A DNA stretch of 11,701 nucleotides from an uncultured Ruminococcus sp. (GCA_947176565.1 CAMWRC010000015.1:1-11701); one strand, 5' to 3'; shown: positions 1 to 8,373, counted from the stretch's first letter. Notes: a model not told the origin generated them from the letters alone. Program-made: numbers and translations.

Positions 1-185
1 TACATTTTGATTCCGCGGAGTGTTTATGTGGACTGCTCTCCGAGAACCCAGCGCACTGAATCGCCGATATTGCTTTTTCCGCATCCGTTAGGTCCTACAA
101 CTGCCGTAAGACCTTTGTCAAAATCAAGACTTATTTTATCGGGAAATGATTTGAACCCCTGAATTTCCAGAGATTTAAGATACAC
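1..185 (-). pseudogene. smc: smc 5' end, chromosome partition protein SMC, interrupted by an in-frame stop
   Basis: This is the N-terminal end of the SMC/condensin ATPase, which organises and helps segregate the chromosome. It starts at GTG (185-183) behind an AGGAGG site at 193-198 with 7-nt spacing. Residues 1-53 begin [14 protein letters not shown] and include the Walker A motif GPNGCGKSN (residues 31-39) followed by RWVLGEQST, all typical of SMC heads. Codon 54 is TAA (26-24). The same frame then continues as TLRGIKM to the window edge, which is what intact SMCs have next (usually STKTLRG.KMED). A single A-to-T change of a Lys AAA codon at position 26 explains it. The gene starts 4 nt after the radical SAM gene stops and is probably the last or next-to-last gene of the run (ftsY often follows). 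As read it would give a 53-residue fragment. Either the allele is broken or the base is a sequencing error. The family is certain; its intactness cannot be judged because the gene runs off the window. Confidence 0.85.
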
Positions 186-189
186 AGCG

Positions 190-1188
190 TCACCTCCTCA
201 GTTCAACTTCATATTTTGCAATATTTTCGTCAGCAATAATTTTAACTTCAATACCGTTTTCTTTAAAATACAGAATATTTGATTTCCGCTGTCCGGCTGC
301 CTTGCTGATACATGACGGATTTACAGCAAAAACACAGTTTTTTTCATCACTGTCTATTTTACATTCCATTTTACGCCTGTAAATTACATTTTCGCAGAGT
401 TCGCGGAAAGCAGGGTGATAGAATCCGCCAATCATATCTTTTTCTACAAATTCGCTCGCATGAAGTCCGCATTTTATCACTTTGATACCAAGCTTTTCAA
501 ATTTTTCAAGAGATGCTGATGACATATGAAGAACTGTTTCAAAATCAAACGGCTTATATTCACCCGACTGGTAAAGCTCGCCGAGTCGGGTATTTTTCAG
601 AATAACAACAGGATATATGCGTACCGTGTCAGGGTGAATATCCTTTATCGCTGAAAATGTCTGATATTCATCGTGTATTGTACTTTTATAAAGTCCGACC
701 ATCATCTGCAAACCGAGTTCAAAGCCGTATGATTTAATTAAATCACTTGCCTTGCAAACGTCCTCCGCCGTGTGACCTCTTTCATTCGCCGAAAGAACAG
801 TATCTGACATCGACTGCGCACCAAGTTCGATTGAAGTAACTCCGTATTTTTTCAGTATATCAAGAATCTCCGGAGTAATGCAGTCAGGACGCGTGGAAAT
901 CCGTATTCCCCTGAATTTCTCCTCGCCGATAAATAAAGACGCAGCTTCAAGAAGTTCCATCATATAACTGCGCGGTACAGCTGTGAAACTTCCGCCGAAA
1001 AATGCAATTTCAGCAGTTTCCGGCGATTTCATTTCCGAAAGTGCTTTTTCACATATTTCACGCACTTCTATTCCGTCCGGAGCGTGCTGAGTTCCGCTGA
1101 TTGTGCGCTGGTCGCAGAAACTGCATCTGTGCGGACAGCCGATATGCGGTACAAAAATTGAGATATTCGCGTGTTTATTCTGTTTCAT
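190..1188 (-). CDS. Elp3-like radical SAM protein without acetyltransferase domain
   Basis: This is a radical SAM enzyme of the Elp3/YhcC-like type, about 332 residues from ATG at 1188. The three cysteines that ligate the 4Fe-4S cluster are in CPHRCSFC (Cys18, Cys22, Cys25). The SAM-binding GGSFT follows at residues 65-69, and then the Elp3-like signatures ISTRPDCI and ELGAQSM. The C-terminal part resembles the radical SAM C-terminal domain. No GNAT acetyltransferase domain follows, unlike full-length Elp3, which makes cm5U34 in tRNA. The frame stays open to 1290, but that extension lies inside rnc. The ATG at 1188 gives the family-like N-terminus ([14 protein letters not shown]) and has a GGAG about 10 nt upstream. 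It overlaps the end of rnc by 14 nt, and smc begins 4 nt after its stop. Similar proteins are often called elongator protein 3 in Firmicutes. The substrate is unknown, and tRNA modification is only an inference from family and neighbours. Confidence 0.85.
   Translation of the reverse strand: MKQNKHANISIFVPHIGCPHRCSFCDQRTISGTQHAPDGIEVREICEKALSEMKSPETAEIAFFGGSFTAVPRSYMMELLEAASLFIGEEKFRGIRISTRPDCITPEILDILKKYGVTSIELGAQSMSDTVLSANERGHTAEDVCKASDLIKSYGFELGLQMMVGLYKSTIHDEYQTFSAIKDIHPDTVRIYPVVILKNTRLGELYQSGEYKPFDFETVLHMSSASLEKFEKLGIKVIKCGLHASEFVEKDMIGGFYHPAFRELCENVIYRRKMECKIDSDEKNCVFAVNPSCISKAAGQRKSNILYFKENGIEVKIIADENIAKYEVELRR
193..198 (-). promoter_or_regulatory. smc ribosome binding site inside the upstream gene's last codons
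   Basis: AGGAGG is a full anti-16S match. It also forms the last two codons (Arg-Arg) of the radical SAM gene, directly before its TGA stop at 192-190. The smc GTG follows 7 nt later. This fixes the smc start and suggests that ribosomes finishing the upstream gene re-initiate on smc. Confidence 0.8.
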
Positions 1189-1882
1189 ATCCCATAAGCT
1201 CCAGAGCTTCCTTTGCGGCAAGCTGTTCGGCTTCCTTTTTGCTTCTGCCTCTGCCCTTTCCGATAACCTGAGAATTGAGCATAACATCAACTACAAAGCG
1301 TTTATTATGGTCAGGACCTTCCTCGCCGATGAGGATATATTCAACCTTTTCTTCCGGATTCCGCTGTACGACTTCCTGTAAAAAGGTTTTGAAATCACTG
1401 AATGAATGTTTCGTGAAATTCAGCGGGTCATCTGGAATAAAACGCAGTATATGCTTTCTTGCAGCATCAATTCCGCCGTCAAGATATACCGCAGCTATTA
1501 CAGCTTCAAAGGCATCAGAAACGATTGACGGACGTTTTCTTCCTCCGGTAATATCCTCGCCCTTGCCGAGAAGTATATATCTTCCTAAATCTATCTCCTT
1601 TGCAAAATCAAAAAGACTTTTTTCGCATACAAGAGACGCACGCAGTTTTGTGAGGTCGCCCTCCGCAACATTCGTAAGATTCTTGTAAAGGTAATCGGAA
1701 ACAACAATCGAAAGAACGCTGTCTCCGAGAAATTCGAGGCGTTCATTGCTGTTTTTAGGCTGTTTTTTCTCATTGGCATATGATGAGTGGGAAAGTGCCT
1801 GAATGATAAGCTTTTTATTTCTGAAGGAATAATCTATAACCTTCTCAAATAATTCAACAACTTTTTCTTCACTGTAATTCAT
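1175..1882 (-). CDS. rnc: ribonuclease III
   Basis: RNase III is the cytoplasmic endonuclease that cuts double-stranded RNA, including the 30S rRNA precursor stems and some mRNAs. The protein has 235 residues, the usual length. The signature NERLEFLGDSVL spans residues 46-57 and contains the acidic residues Glu47, Glu50 and Asp54. The second acidic pair, Asp123 and Glu126, lies in DAFEAVIAAVYLDGG. The C-terminal third (about 160-232) is a double-stranded RNA-binding domain ending in the typical GKGRGRSKKEAEQLAAKEAL. All catalytic positions are present. The ATG at 1882 shares one base with the plsX stop (TAATG), a classic coupling junction, and the 3' end overlaps the radical SAM gene by 14 nt. 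The rnc-smc neighbourhood is common in Firmicutes, usually with only smc directly after rnc. Confidence 0.97.
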   Translation of the reverse strand: MNYSEEKVVELFEKVIDYSFRNKKLIIQALSHSSYANEKKQPKNSNERLEFLGDSVLSIVVSDYLYKNLTNVAEGDLTKLRASLVCEKSLFDFAKEIDLGRYILLGKGEDITGGRKRPSIVSDAFEAVIAAVYLDGGIDAARKHILRFIPDDPLNFTKHSFSDFKTFLQEVVQRNPEEKVEYILIGEEGPDHNKRFVVDVMLNSQVIGKGRGRSKKEAEQLAAKEALELMGYETE

Positions 1883-2883
1883 TAATCAACATCTCTTTTT
1901 GGAATATTTACATATTTTTCTATAGATTCGGTAATTCTGCCGTCAACGCATTTCTGAGCCTGTCTTACGGCATTAAAGAACGCCTTCGCATCAGAACTTC
2001 CGTGAGCCTTTATCACTGGTTTTCTTACGCCCATAAGAACTGAACCTCCGGTTTCGCGATAGTCCATCTGAGCCTTGAACGCCTTTATCTTACCAAAAGA
2101 GAAAATCGCGCCGACAGCTCCGATTCCGGAATAAAGCCATTTTATTTTTTTAGAGAAGAACGAACCCATTCCCTCGTAAAGCTTGAGAACTATATTTCCG
2201 GTAAATCCGTCCGTCACAACTACCTGACATTCGCCTTTCGGTATATCGCGGGCTTCGATATTGCCGGCAAAATTAAGTCCGGATTCCGAAAGAAGCTTAT
2301 ATGACTGGATTTCCAGTTCCCGTCCTTTTGTTTCCTCTGCTCCGATATTGAGAAGACCTACAGAGGGATTTTTAATTCCCATAACTTTTTCCATATATGC
2401 GCTTCCCATAACGGCGAACTGCAATAACATTTCCGGACGGCATTCAGTATTTGCTCCGGCATCAAGCAGAATAAAGCTTCCCTTGTCGGCAGGAAGAACC
2501 GGAGACGGAGCAATACGTTTGATTCCCTTTATGCGTTTGACTATGAACGTCGCGCCCATTACCAGAGCACCCGTACTGCCGGCTGATACAAAAGCATCTC
2601 CTTTTCCGTCGGAAAGAAGATTCATACCGAGAGCCATTGATGTATTTTTTCCTGATTTCATAATATTTGACGGTTCGTCATGAATATCAAAAACATCATC
2701 GGTATGTACGATTTCAATGCCGTCAAGACTGATGTTATTTTCAGCGGCACAGTTTTTTATTTTTTTTTCGCTTCCTGTAAGTATTATCTGCGAACCGAGT
2801 TCCTTTACTGCCCTTGCGCAGCCCTTTATAACTTCAAGAGGAGCGTTGTCCCCACCGAAAGCATCAACAATAATTTTAGCCAA
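1882..2883 (-). CDS. plsX: phosphate acyltransferase PlsX
   Basis: PlsX converts acyl-ACP and phosphate to acyl-phosphate, the acyl donor for PlsY at the first step of phospholipid synthesis. It is a peripheral membrane enzyme. Family motifs run in order: IIVDAFGGDNAP at the N-terminus, SAGSTGAL, LLDAGANTECRPE, LLNIGAEETKGRE, and VVTDGFTGNIVLK. I chose the TTG at 2883 (MAKIIVDAFGGDNAP, 333 residues) because GAGGAG lies about 10 nt upstream. The in-frame TTG at 2892 would sit almost on top of that site and adds three residues the family lacks. With this start the gene overlaps trmFO by 8 nt, and its TAA overlaps the rnc ATG by 1 nt. Neither fab genes nor acpP follow, although they do in Bacillus and many relatives. 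The function is well supported; the exact start is moderately sure. Confidence 0.95.
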   Translation of the reverse strand: MAKIIVDAFGGDNAPLEVIKGCARAVKELGSQIILTGSEKKIKNCAAENNISLDGIEIVHTDDVFDIHDEPSNIMKSGKNTSMALGMNLLSDGKGDAFVSAGSTGALVMGATFIVKRIKGIKRIAPSPVLPADKGSFILLDAGANTECRPEMLLQFAVMGSAYMEKVMGIKNPSVGLLNIGAEETKGRELEIQSYKLLSESGLNFAGNIEARDIPKGECQVVVTDGFTGNIVLKLYEGMGSFFSKKIKWLYSGIGAVGAIFSFGKIKAFKAQMDYRETGGSVLMGVRKPVIKAHGSSDAKAFFNAVRQAQKCVDGRITESIEKYVNIPKRDVD

Positions 2884-4189
2884 TTCTATCAATCTCCTCT
2901 TTCAGCGCATTCAATGCGCGTGCCGCATATGCGCCGTATTTTTCTTTTTTATCACATATTCTCACGCCCAGTTCCGGAAGAATACCCATATTTGCGCCCA
3001 TAGGCTGGAATTTACCACTGTTGAATTCATCACTGATATATGAAGTCAATGCGCCGAGCATCGTTTCACGAGGAAGTTTAACCGGTTCAAGTCCGAGAAT
3101 CCTGCGTGCGGCGGCAGTTCCGGCGATTATTCCGCTTGCTGCCGATTCCATATATCCCTCAACTCCGGTTATCTGTCCTGCAAAAAAGATATTTTCATTG
3201 TTTCTCATAGAAAAATCACTGTTCAGCAGTTCCGGACTGTTTATGAAAGTATTCCTGTGCATAACACCATAGCGTATAAATTCAGCATTTTCAAGTCCGG
3301 AAATCATGGAGAATACGCGTTTCTGTTCACCGAATTTCAGATTTGTCTGAAAACCTACGAGATTGAAAAGAGTAGCTTCTTTATTTTCGCGGCGAAGCTG
3401 AACAACAGCATACGGACGTTTTCCTGTACGCTTATCCGTGATTCCTACCGGCTTCATAGGACCGAAACGCATTGTATCTTCTCCCCGTGAGGCAAGAACT
3501 TCTATAGGCATACAGCCCTCATAGACGCTGAACGGGTGAGTTTCAAAATCTTTCAGCTTAACCCTTTCCGCACTGACAAGCGCGCGGTAAAATGCAAGGT
3601 ATTCATCTTTATTCATGGGACAGTTGATATAATCAGCATCTCCGCGGTCATACCGTGAAGCGAAAAATATTTTTTCCTTGTCAAGGCTGTCATATGAGAC
3701 AATCGGCGCGGCGGCATCATAAAAACTCAGACCATCTCCGCACAGATTTCTGATAATATCCGCCATTGCGCCGTTTGTAAGCGGACCTGTAGCAATAATG
3801 CAGATTCCATCAGGAAGTTCCGTTATTTCTTTTTCAATCACTTCAATAAGGGGATTTTTACGGATTTCCGCCGTCACGCAGTCGGAAAATTTTTCGCGGT
3901 CAACAGCAAGTGCGCCGCCGGCTTCTACGGAATTTTTCTTTGCACAGGGAACAGTCAGCGAACCAAGCATTTCCATTTCCGCTTTCAGAAGTCCTGCAGA
4001 TGATTCAAGCCGCGATGCTTTAAGGGAATTGGAGCAGACCAGTTCGGCAAATCCGGAATATTTATGTGCCGGACTGTATTTCAGCGGCTTCATTTCGTAA
4101 AGTCGTACATTTATACCATATCGTGCAAGTGCATGAGCCGCTTCACAGCCTGCAAGACCTGCTCCAATAACATTGACAATAACACTCAT
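2876..4189 (-). CDS. trmFO: TrmFO, folate-dependent tRNA (uracil-54) 5-methyltransferase
   Basis: TrmFO uses 5,10-methylenetetrahydrofolate and FAD to methylate U54 in the T-loop of tRNA, giving ribothymidine. It is a cytoplasmic flavoprotein, formerly called Gid. From ATG 4189 the protein is 437 residues, the normal size. The FAD dinucleotide-binding motif VIGAGLAGCEAA is at residues 7-18. FAELVCSNSLK carries Cys52, and EGCMPIEV carries Cys226, matching the two cysteines implicated in catalysis in the Bacillus enzyme. Other family motifs are GGALAVDR, FYDAAAPIV, MRFGPMKPVG, HRNTFINSP and FFAGQITGVEGY. The frame is open nine codons further upstream, but that would lie inside topA. The chosen ATG forms an ATGA overlap with the topA stop, and an AAGGGA lies about 9 nt before it. 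The topA-trmFO order is conserved in Firmicutes. Confidence 0.97.
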   Translation of the reverse strand: MSVIVNVIGAGLAGCEAAHALARYGINVRLYEMKPLKYSPAHKYSGFAELVCSNSLKASRLESSAGLLKAEMEMLGSLTVPCAKKNSVEAGGALAVDREKFSDCVTAEIRKNPLIEVIEKEITELPDGICIIATGPLTNGAMADIIRNLCGDGLSFYDAAAPIVSYDSLDKEKIFFASRYDRGDADYINCPMNKDEYLAFYRALVSAERVKLKDFETHPFSVYEGCMPIEVLASRGEDTMRFGPMKPVGITDKRTGKRPYAVVQLRRENKEATLFNLVGFQTNLKFGEQKRVFSMISGLENAEFIRYGVMHRNTFINSPELLNSDFSMRNNENIFFAGQITGVEGYMESAASGIIAGTAAARRILGLEPVKLPRETMLGALTSYISDEFNSGKFQPMGANMGILPELGVRICDKKEKYGAYAARALNALKEEIDRIG

Positions 4190-6267
4190 TTTTTCAGTTC
4201 CCTTTCGTAGCCGCATTCCTTATTTTCACACAGGAGCTTTCCGGATTTGCCGCCCTTGTTGAACAGCGTTTTGCCGCATTGAGGGCATTTTTCGGCTGTC
4301 GGCACATTCCATGTCATGAAGCCGCAGTCCGGATAGCCCTCACAGCCATAGAAACTGCGTCCTTTCTTGGACTTTTTAAGGAGCATTTTCTTTCCGCATA
4401 CAGGGCAGAATCCGGCGGATTCCGTAACAATCTGCTTGGCGTTTTTACATTCCGGAAATCCCGGACAAGCAAGGAATCTTCCGTATTTTCCGAATTTTAT
4501 TACCATATTCCTGCCGCAGTTTTCACATATTACGTCAGTTTCCTCGTCCGGAACTTTTACACGTTTTCCGTCCATAGCTTCCTCAGCTTTCTGCAAATCA
4601 ACAGAAAATACATCATAGAACTCATGCAGTGTGGCAACCCAGTCTTTTGTACCTTTTTCTATTTCATCGAGATTGTTCTCCATATCAGCAGTAAATCCGG
4701 CATCAACAATACCCTTGAAATGTTCTTTCATGATTTCCGTTGTGATTTCTCCGAGAACAGTCGGTTTAAGCTGTTTTCCCTCATGTTCAACATACTGCCG
4801 TGCGGTAATCGTTGAAATTGTAGGCGCATAGGTACTTGGACGTCCGATTCCGTTTTCCTCAAGTGCCTTGATAAGCGACGCTTCTGTATAACGCGGCGGC
4901 GGCTGTGTGAAATGCTGATTTCCGGCAATTGATTTCAGATTCAGCTTATCATCAGCAGCAAGCGGAGGGAGCATTTTTTTCTCTGTTGTCTTTCCGTCGG
5001 TGGATTCTTCGTAAAGAACCGTGAATCCATTGAATTTCACTGAATATCCAGAAGCTCGGAAAATACAGCCGTCAGCTGAAATATCAACAGAGACCGTATC
5101 AAGAAGCGCATTAGCCATCTGACTTGCAATAAAGCGCGACCATATAAGTTCATACAGCTTATACTGGTCACTTGAAAGACTGGATTTCACTCTTGCCGGT
5201 GTAAGGTCAGGAATCGACGGACGGATTGCCTCATGCGCGTCCTGAGCATTGCTCTTTGATTTGAATACGCGTGTTTTTTCGGGAAGATATTCCTTTCCGT
5301 ATACATTTTCAATATACTGCGCGGCGGCAGCCTGTGCTTCTGCCGATACACGCAGACTATCGGTTCTCATGTAAGTGATAAGACCGACAGCACCGATTCC
5401 GGCAATGTCAATGCCCTCATAGAGTTCCTGCGCGGCTTTCATTGTGCGCTTTGAGGAAAATCCAAGTTTCCTCGATGCTTCCTGCTGCATTGTAGATGTA
5501 ATAAAAGGCGGAGACGGCTGTTTTTTTGTTATGCGTTTCTTTACAGATGTTACGATATATTCCGCATTTTCAAGGCGTTTCAGGAGATTATCTGCTCCTG
5601 CCTTATCGGGAATTTCAATTTTTTTTCCGTCAACGTAAACGAGCGCGGCATCAAAAATTTTTTCTGAATCAGGAGCTGTGAATTTTGCATCTATAGACCA
5701 GTATTCTTTCGGAACGAATTGTTTTATTTCATTTTCACGGTCAACCACAAGACTAACCGCGACTGTCTGAACGCGTCCGGCTGAAAGACCACGTTTGACC
5801 TTTTTCCAAAGAAACGGACTGAGTTTATATCCGACAAGACGGTCGAGAATACGCCGTGCCTGCTGTGCATTCACAAGGTCGATGTCAATTTTATGCGGAT
5901 TGCTCATACCACTGTTTACGCCGGTTTTTGTGATTTCATTGAAAGCAATGCGTATATCGGCACTCATATCAAGCTTGAGCATCTGGGCGATATGCCATGA
6001 AATAGCTTCACCTTCGCGGTCAGGGTCAGTTGCAAGATAAACTTTGTCACATTTTTTAGCCCGTTTTTTCAAATCTCTGATAACGTCCCCTTTGCCTTTC
6101 ATATCAATATAATGCGGAGCAAAGTCATTTTCGGTATCAACTCCGAGCTTCGATTTCGGCAGGTCGCGCACATGTCCCATAGATGCAACGACTTCATATC
6201 CCTTTCCGAGATATTTCTGAATTGTTTTAGCCTTTGCAGGCGACTCAACTATAACTAAACTTGCCAT
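4186..6267 (-). CDS. topA: DNA topoisomerase I
   Basis: This is the type IA topoisomerase that relaxes negative supercoils through a transient 5'-phosphotyrosine strand break. It has 693 residues. The N-terminal Toprim domain carries Glu8 (VIVESPAKAK) and the metal-binding Asp81, Asp83 and Glu85 (DPDREGEAISWH). The catalytic Tyr299 with Arg301 is in GLITYMRTDS. NAQQARRILDRLVGYKLSP and LSAGRVQTVA are further family motifs. The last 110 or so residues form three C4 zinc ribbons, each with CxxC pairs (CENCG, CPVCG, CPQCG), so the DNA-binding tail is complete. The ATG at 6267 has GAGG about 10 nt upstream. A 47-nt gap separates it from dprA, the largest within this run. I could not identify a convincing promoter there. 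The stop overlaps the trmFO start. Confidence 0.98.
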   Translation of the reverse strand: MASLVIVESPAKAKTIQKYLGKGYEVVASMGHVRDLPKSKLGVDTENDFAPHYIDMKGKGDVIRDLKKRAKKCDKVYLATDPDREGEAISWHIAQMLKLDMSADIRIAFNEITKTGVNSGMSNPHKIDIDLVNAQQARRILDRLVGYKLSPFLWKKVKRGLSAGRVQTVAVSLVVDRENEIKQFVPKEYWSIDAKFTAPDSEKIFDAALVYVDGKKIEIPDKAGADNLLKRLENAEYIVTSVKKRITKKQPSPPFITSTMQQEASRKLGFSSKRTMKAAQELYEGIDIAGIGAVGLITYMRTDSLRVSAEAQAAAAQYIENVYGKEYLPEKTRVFKSKSNAQDAHEAIRPSIPDLTPARVKSSLSSDQYKLYELIWSRFIASQMANALLDTVSVDISADGCIFRASGYSVKFNGFTVLYEESTDGKTTEKKMLPPLAADDKLNLKSIAGNQHFTQPPPRYTEASLIKALEENGIGRPSTYAPTISTITARQYVEHEGKQLKPTVLGEITTEIMKEHFKGIVDAGFTADMENNLDEIEKGTKDWVATLHEFYDVFSVDLQKAEEAMDGKRVKVPDEETDVICENCGRNMVIKFGKYGRFLACPGFPECKNAKQIVTESAGFCPVCGKKMLLKKSKKGRSFYGCEGYPDCGFMTWNVPTAEKCPQCGKTLFNKGGKSGKLLCENKECGYERELKK

Positions 6268-6314
6268 TTGACATAAACCTCATTATTACAGAAATATATT
6301 TGTTCTCACAGGTT

Positions 6315-7589
6315 CTAAATAATTATTTCATATATTCTGCCGGCATGGGAGCTGACAGCTCCGGATATTTCAAGTTCGGTTATTTCTGACATAAGAACTG
6401 CTGAATCAATACCGAGTCTTGAACATATCACATCTGCATGAAGCTTTTTTTCTTCAGCCAGCAGAAGCAGAATATCACGCTGAATCCCCTCAAATGAATC
6501 AATATTCTGAACCGGGGAAGTTTCAGAAATATTATCCGTACTGCTTTCGGATTCTTTATGCAAGGACTCATCAGAATCCTCATGTTTATCATTTTTATCA
6601 CTTTTGTCAGATATTTCAGGATTTCCGTTCTTGAAGCCGTTCTGTAACCGATGTGACTGGTCATACGAACTCAGAACAGCAAATGCCTCTGCTTTTACGA
6701 CATTATCAGCTGGAGAACCGTGACTAAAAAAATCAATAATATCTTCCGCACCCGTAAGCGGTATTGCTCCCTCTTTCAGAAGTGCGATATTTCCGGAATA
6801 CGCATTGCTGAAAATATCAGCAGGCGGAAGTACAAAAACATCACGTCCCTGTTCCGCCGCCTGATGCGCAGTGATGAGCGCACCGCTTCTTGATGACGCT
6901 TCAAATACTATTGAAGCGCGTCCAAGAGCAGCCATAATCCTGTTTCTTTTCGGAAAATGTGAAGACACCGGCGGAATATCCGGAGAATATTCAGAAATAA
7001 ACAGACCACCGGCATCAAGTATTTTGTCGCGGTACTGAAAATTATCACGCGGATAATCTACATCAACTCCGCAGCCCATAACGCACACTGTCGGTTTATT
7101 CACAGATACGGCAGCAAGATTAGATGCTATATCAATGCCGACTGCAAATCCGCTGACAATTATGATATTATGCTTCGCAAGTTCAGAACATATGCGCGAA
7201 GCAGCAGAAATACTATATTCGCTCGCATGACGCGTACCTACTGATGTGATTGTCTTTGTTCCGGTGATACAGTTTATATTTCCCTTATAGTATAATACCG
7301 CAGGCGGAACTGATATATACCTCAAACTGCGGGGATAATCAGAATCTGAATACGCTGTTATTTCAATATTTCTTTTCCGGCATTCTTTTGCAATGGATTC
7401 AGCGTTTTTCAGTGTAATTTCACGTACTGACTGCTGTTCTTTCCCGTTAAGGAACTTTCCGATATTACCGGAATGTATTTCATAAAAAGCTTCGCCGGCG
7501 GATTCATACATATTCATTATCTGCCAGAGACGGCGGCTGGCTGTGCCGAAAACAAGAGAAAGCCATATCCAGTATATTTTATCTTCCAT
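6315..7589 (-). CDS. dprA: DNA processing protein DprA/Smf
   Basis: DprA binds incoming single-stranded DNA and loads RecA during natural transformation. Many non-competent bacteria also carry it. The protein is 424 residues, longer than the common 280-370. After an N-terminal helical domain, the Rossmann-like DprA core starts near residue 80 (YPRSLRYISVPPAVLYYKG). It carries VGTRHAS (117-123), SGFAVGID, VMGCGVDVDYP, HFPKRNRIMAALG and SRSGALITAHQAAEQGRDV. An acidic/serine/lysine-rich linker follows from roughly residue 300 to 365 and includes DKSDKNDKHED. The last 59 residues form a winged-helix domain of the DprA C-terminal type. The linker accounts for the extra length. The ATG at 7589 overlaps the upstream methylase gene by 11 nt. 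The dprA-topA-trmFO order matches Bacillus (smf-topA-trmFO). Competence function in this organism is not shown by anything else in the window. Confidence 0.96.
   Translation of the reverse strand: MEDKIYWIWLSLVFGTASRRLWQIMNMYESAGEAFYEIHSGNIGKFLNGKEQQSVREITLKNAESIAKECRKRNIEITAYSDSDYPRSLRYISVPPAVLYYKGNINCITGTKTITSVGTRHASEYSISAASRICSELAKHNIIIVSGFAVGIDIASNLAAVSVNKPTVCVMGCGVDVDYPRDNFQYRDKILDAGGLFISEYSPDIPPVSSHFPKRNRIMAALGRASIVFEASSRSGALITAHQAAEQGRDVFVLPPADIFSNAYSGNIALLKEGAIPLTGAEDIIDFFSHGSPADNVVKAEAFAVLSSYDQSHRLQNGFKNGNPEISDKSDKNDKHEDSDESLHKESESSTDNISETSPVQNIDSFEGIQRDILLLLAEEKKLHADVICSRLGIDSAVLMSEITELEISGAVSSHAGRIYEIII
6582..6608 (-). repeat. Three 9-bp tandem units in the dprA linker
   Basis: Three in-frame units, GACAAAAGT, GATAAAAAT and GATAAACAT, encode Asp-Lys-Ser, Asp-Lys-Asn and Asp-Lys-His within the charged linker between the DprA core and the winged helix. 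The length is a multiple of three, so changes in copy number would lengthen or shorten the linker without breaking the gene. Confidence 0.6.
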
Positions 7590-8373
7590 TATCTCTTTCC
7601 ATCTCCCACATTAAAATTCCGGCTGCCATAGCTGCATTCAGCGAATTGACCGAACCTTTCATAGGTATGGTGACACGGCGGCTGCATCTTGCGGCGACAT
7701 CGCGGGGCAATCCGTTGCCTTCGTTTCCGATGAATACAGCCTGCGCTCCTGAAAATACGCACTGCATGATATTTTCGGCATCAGAATCTATAACAGCTGC
7801 CGAGGTCATGACACTGTTTGTTTCCAGCATTCTGAAAACGGAATCAATATCATTTTCGATGATTATATTCACGCGGAAAACTGAACCCATAGTAGCGCGG
7901 ACAACTTTCGGACTGTACAGCTCACAGCTTCCGGACATTATGATGCCGTCAATTCCGAGAGCGTCCGCTGTACGGATTATCATGCCGGCATTTCCGGGGT
8001 CCTGAATCCCATGAAGAACTATGTATCTACCGTTCTCCCTGAATTTTATGCCTGTTCCAGTTGGAACAGAGCATACTGCAAAAATTCCCTGTGTTTTATC
8101 TGTGGAAGAAATTCTGTTTCCAAGTTCATTTGAAATAACAATAATTTTTGTATTTCTCAAATCAGCCTGAAAAAAATCAGCTCTGAATTTCTGACAAGCC
8201 TTTTCTGTGACGAGCAGATGAGTTATTCCGGCATTTTCGCTTACCGCATCTTTTATGATTCGCAGTCCCTCCAACACGAACAAGCCGTACTGGAGTCTTT
8301 CTTTTTTTGATGAAGAAAGCTTCTGATACAGCCTGATTACGGGATTTTCTTTAGATGTGATGATATTTTCCAA
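7579..8373 (-). CDS. TrmH/SpoU-family RNA 2'-O-methyltransferase
   Basis: This is a SAM-dependent RNA ribose methylase of the SPOUT superfamily, 264 residues. It has an N-terminal substrate-binding domain (about 1-105) and a C-terminal knotted domain. The three SpoU motifs are complete: DPGNAGMIIRTADA (125-138, with the conserved Asn128 and Arg134), IGNEGNGLP (215-223) and IPMKGSVNSLNAAMA (236-250). The start is TTG at 8373 with GGAGG at 8385-8381 and 7-nt spacing; no ATG nearby fits. It resembles the YsgA type, which in Bacillus also lies near translation genes. The probable target is 23S rRNA or tRNA, but the position cannot be told from sequence. It is the first gene after the rplT terminator and overlaps dprA by 11 nt. 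No clear promoter is visible in the 78 nt before it. Confidence 0.93.
   Translation of the reverse strand: MENIITSKENPVIRLYQKLSSSKKERLQYGLFVLEGLRIIKDAVSENAGITHLLVTEKACQKFRADFFQADLRNTKIIVISNELGNRISSTDKTQGIFAVCSVPTGTGIKFRENGRYIVLHGIQDPGNAGMIIRTADALGIDGIIMSGSCELYSPKVVRATMGSVFRVNIIIENDIDSVFRMLETNSVMTSAAVIDSDAENIMQCVFSGAQAVFIGNEGNGLPRDVAARCSRRVTIPMKGSVNSLNAAMAAGILMWEMERDNGR

Noticed and set aside
1..185. Stop-codon reassignment (TAA read as an amino acid) to explain smc
   Set aside because: TAA is the natural end of rnc, plsX, trmFO, rpmI and the TrmH-family gene at expected family lengths, so the standard bacterial code applies.
1189..1290. 34-residue N-terminal extension of the radical SAM protein
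   Set aside because: It lies wholly inside rnc in another frame and is not family-like. The ATG at 1188 gives the normal N-terminus.
4279..4815. 178-codon plus-strand open frame opposite topA, and similar antisense frames elsewhere
   Set aside because: They lie antisense to strongly conserved genes, lack ribosome binding sites, and are composition shadows.
6268..6314. Promoter for topA in the dprA-topA gap (TATATT with TTTAGA upstream)
   Set aside because: The spacer is only 15 bp and the -35 is weak. The match is no better than expected in AT-rich DNA.
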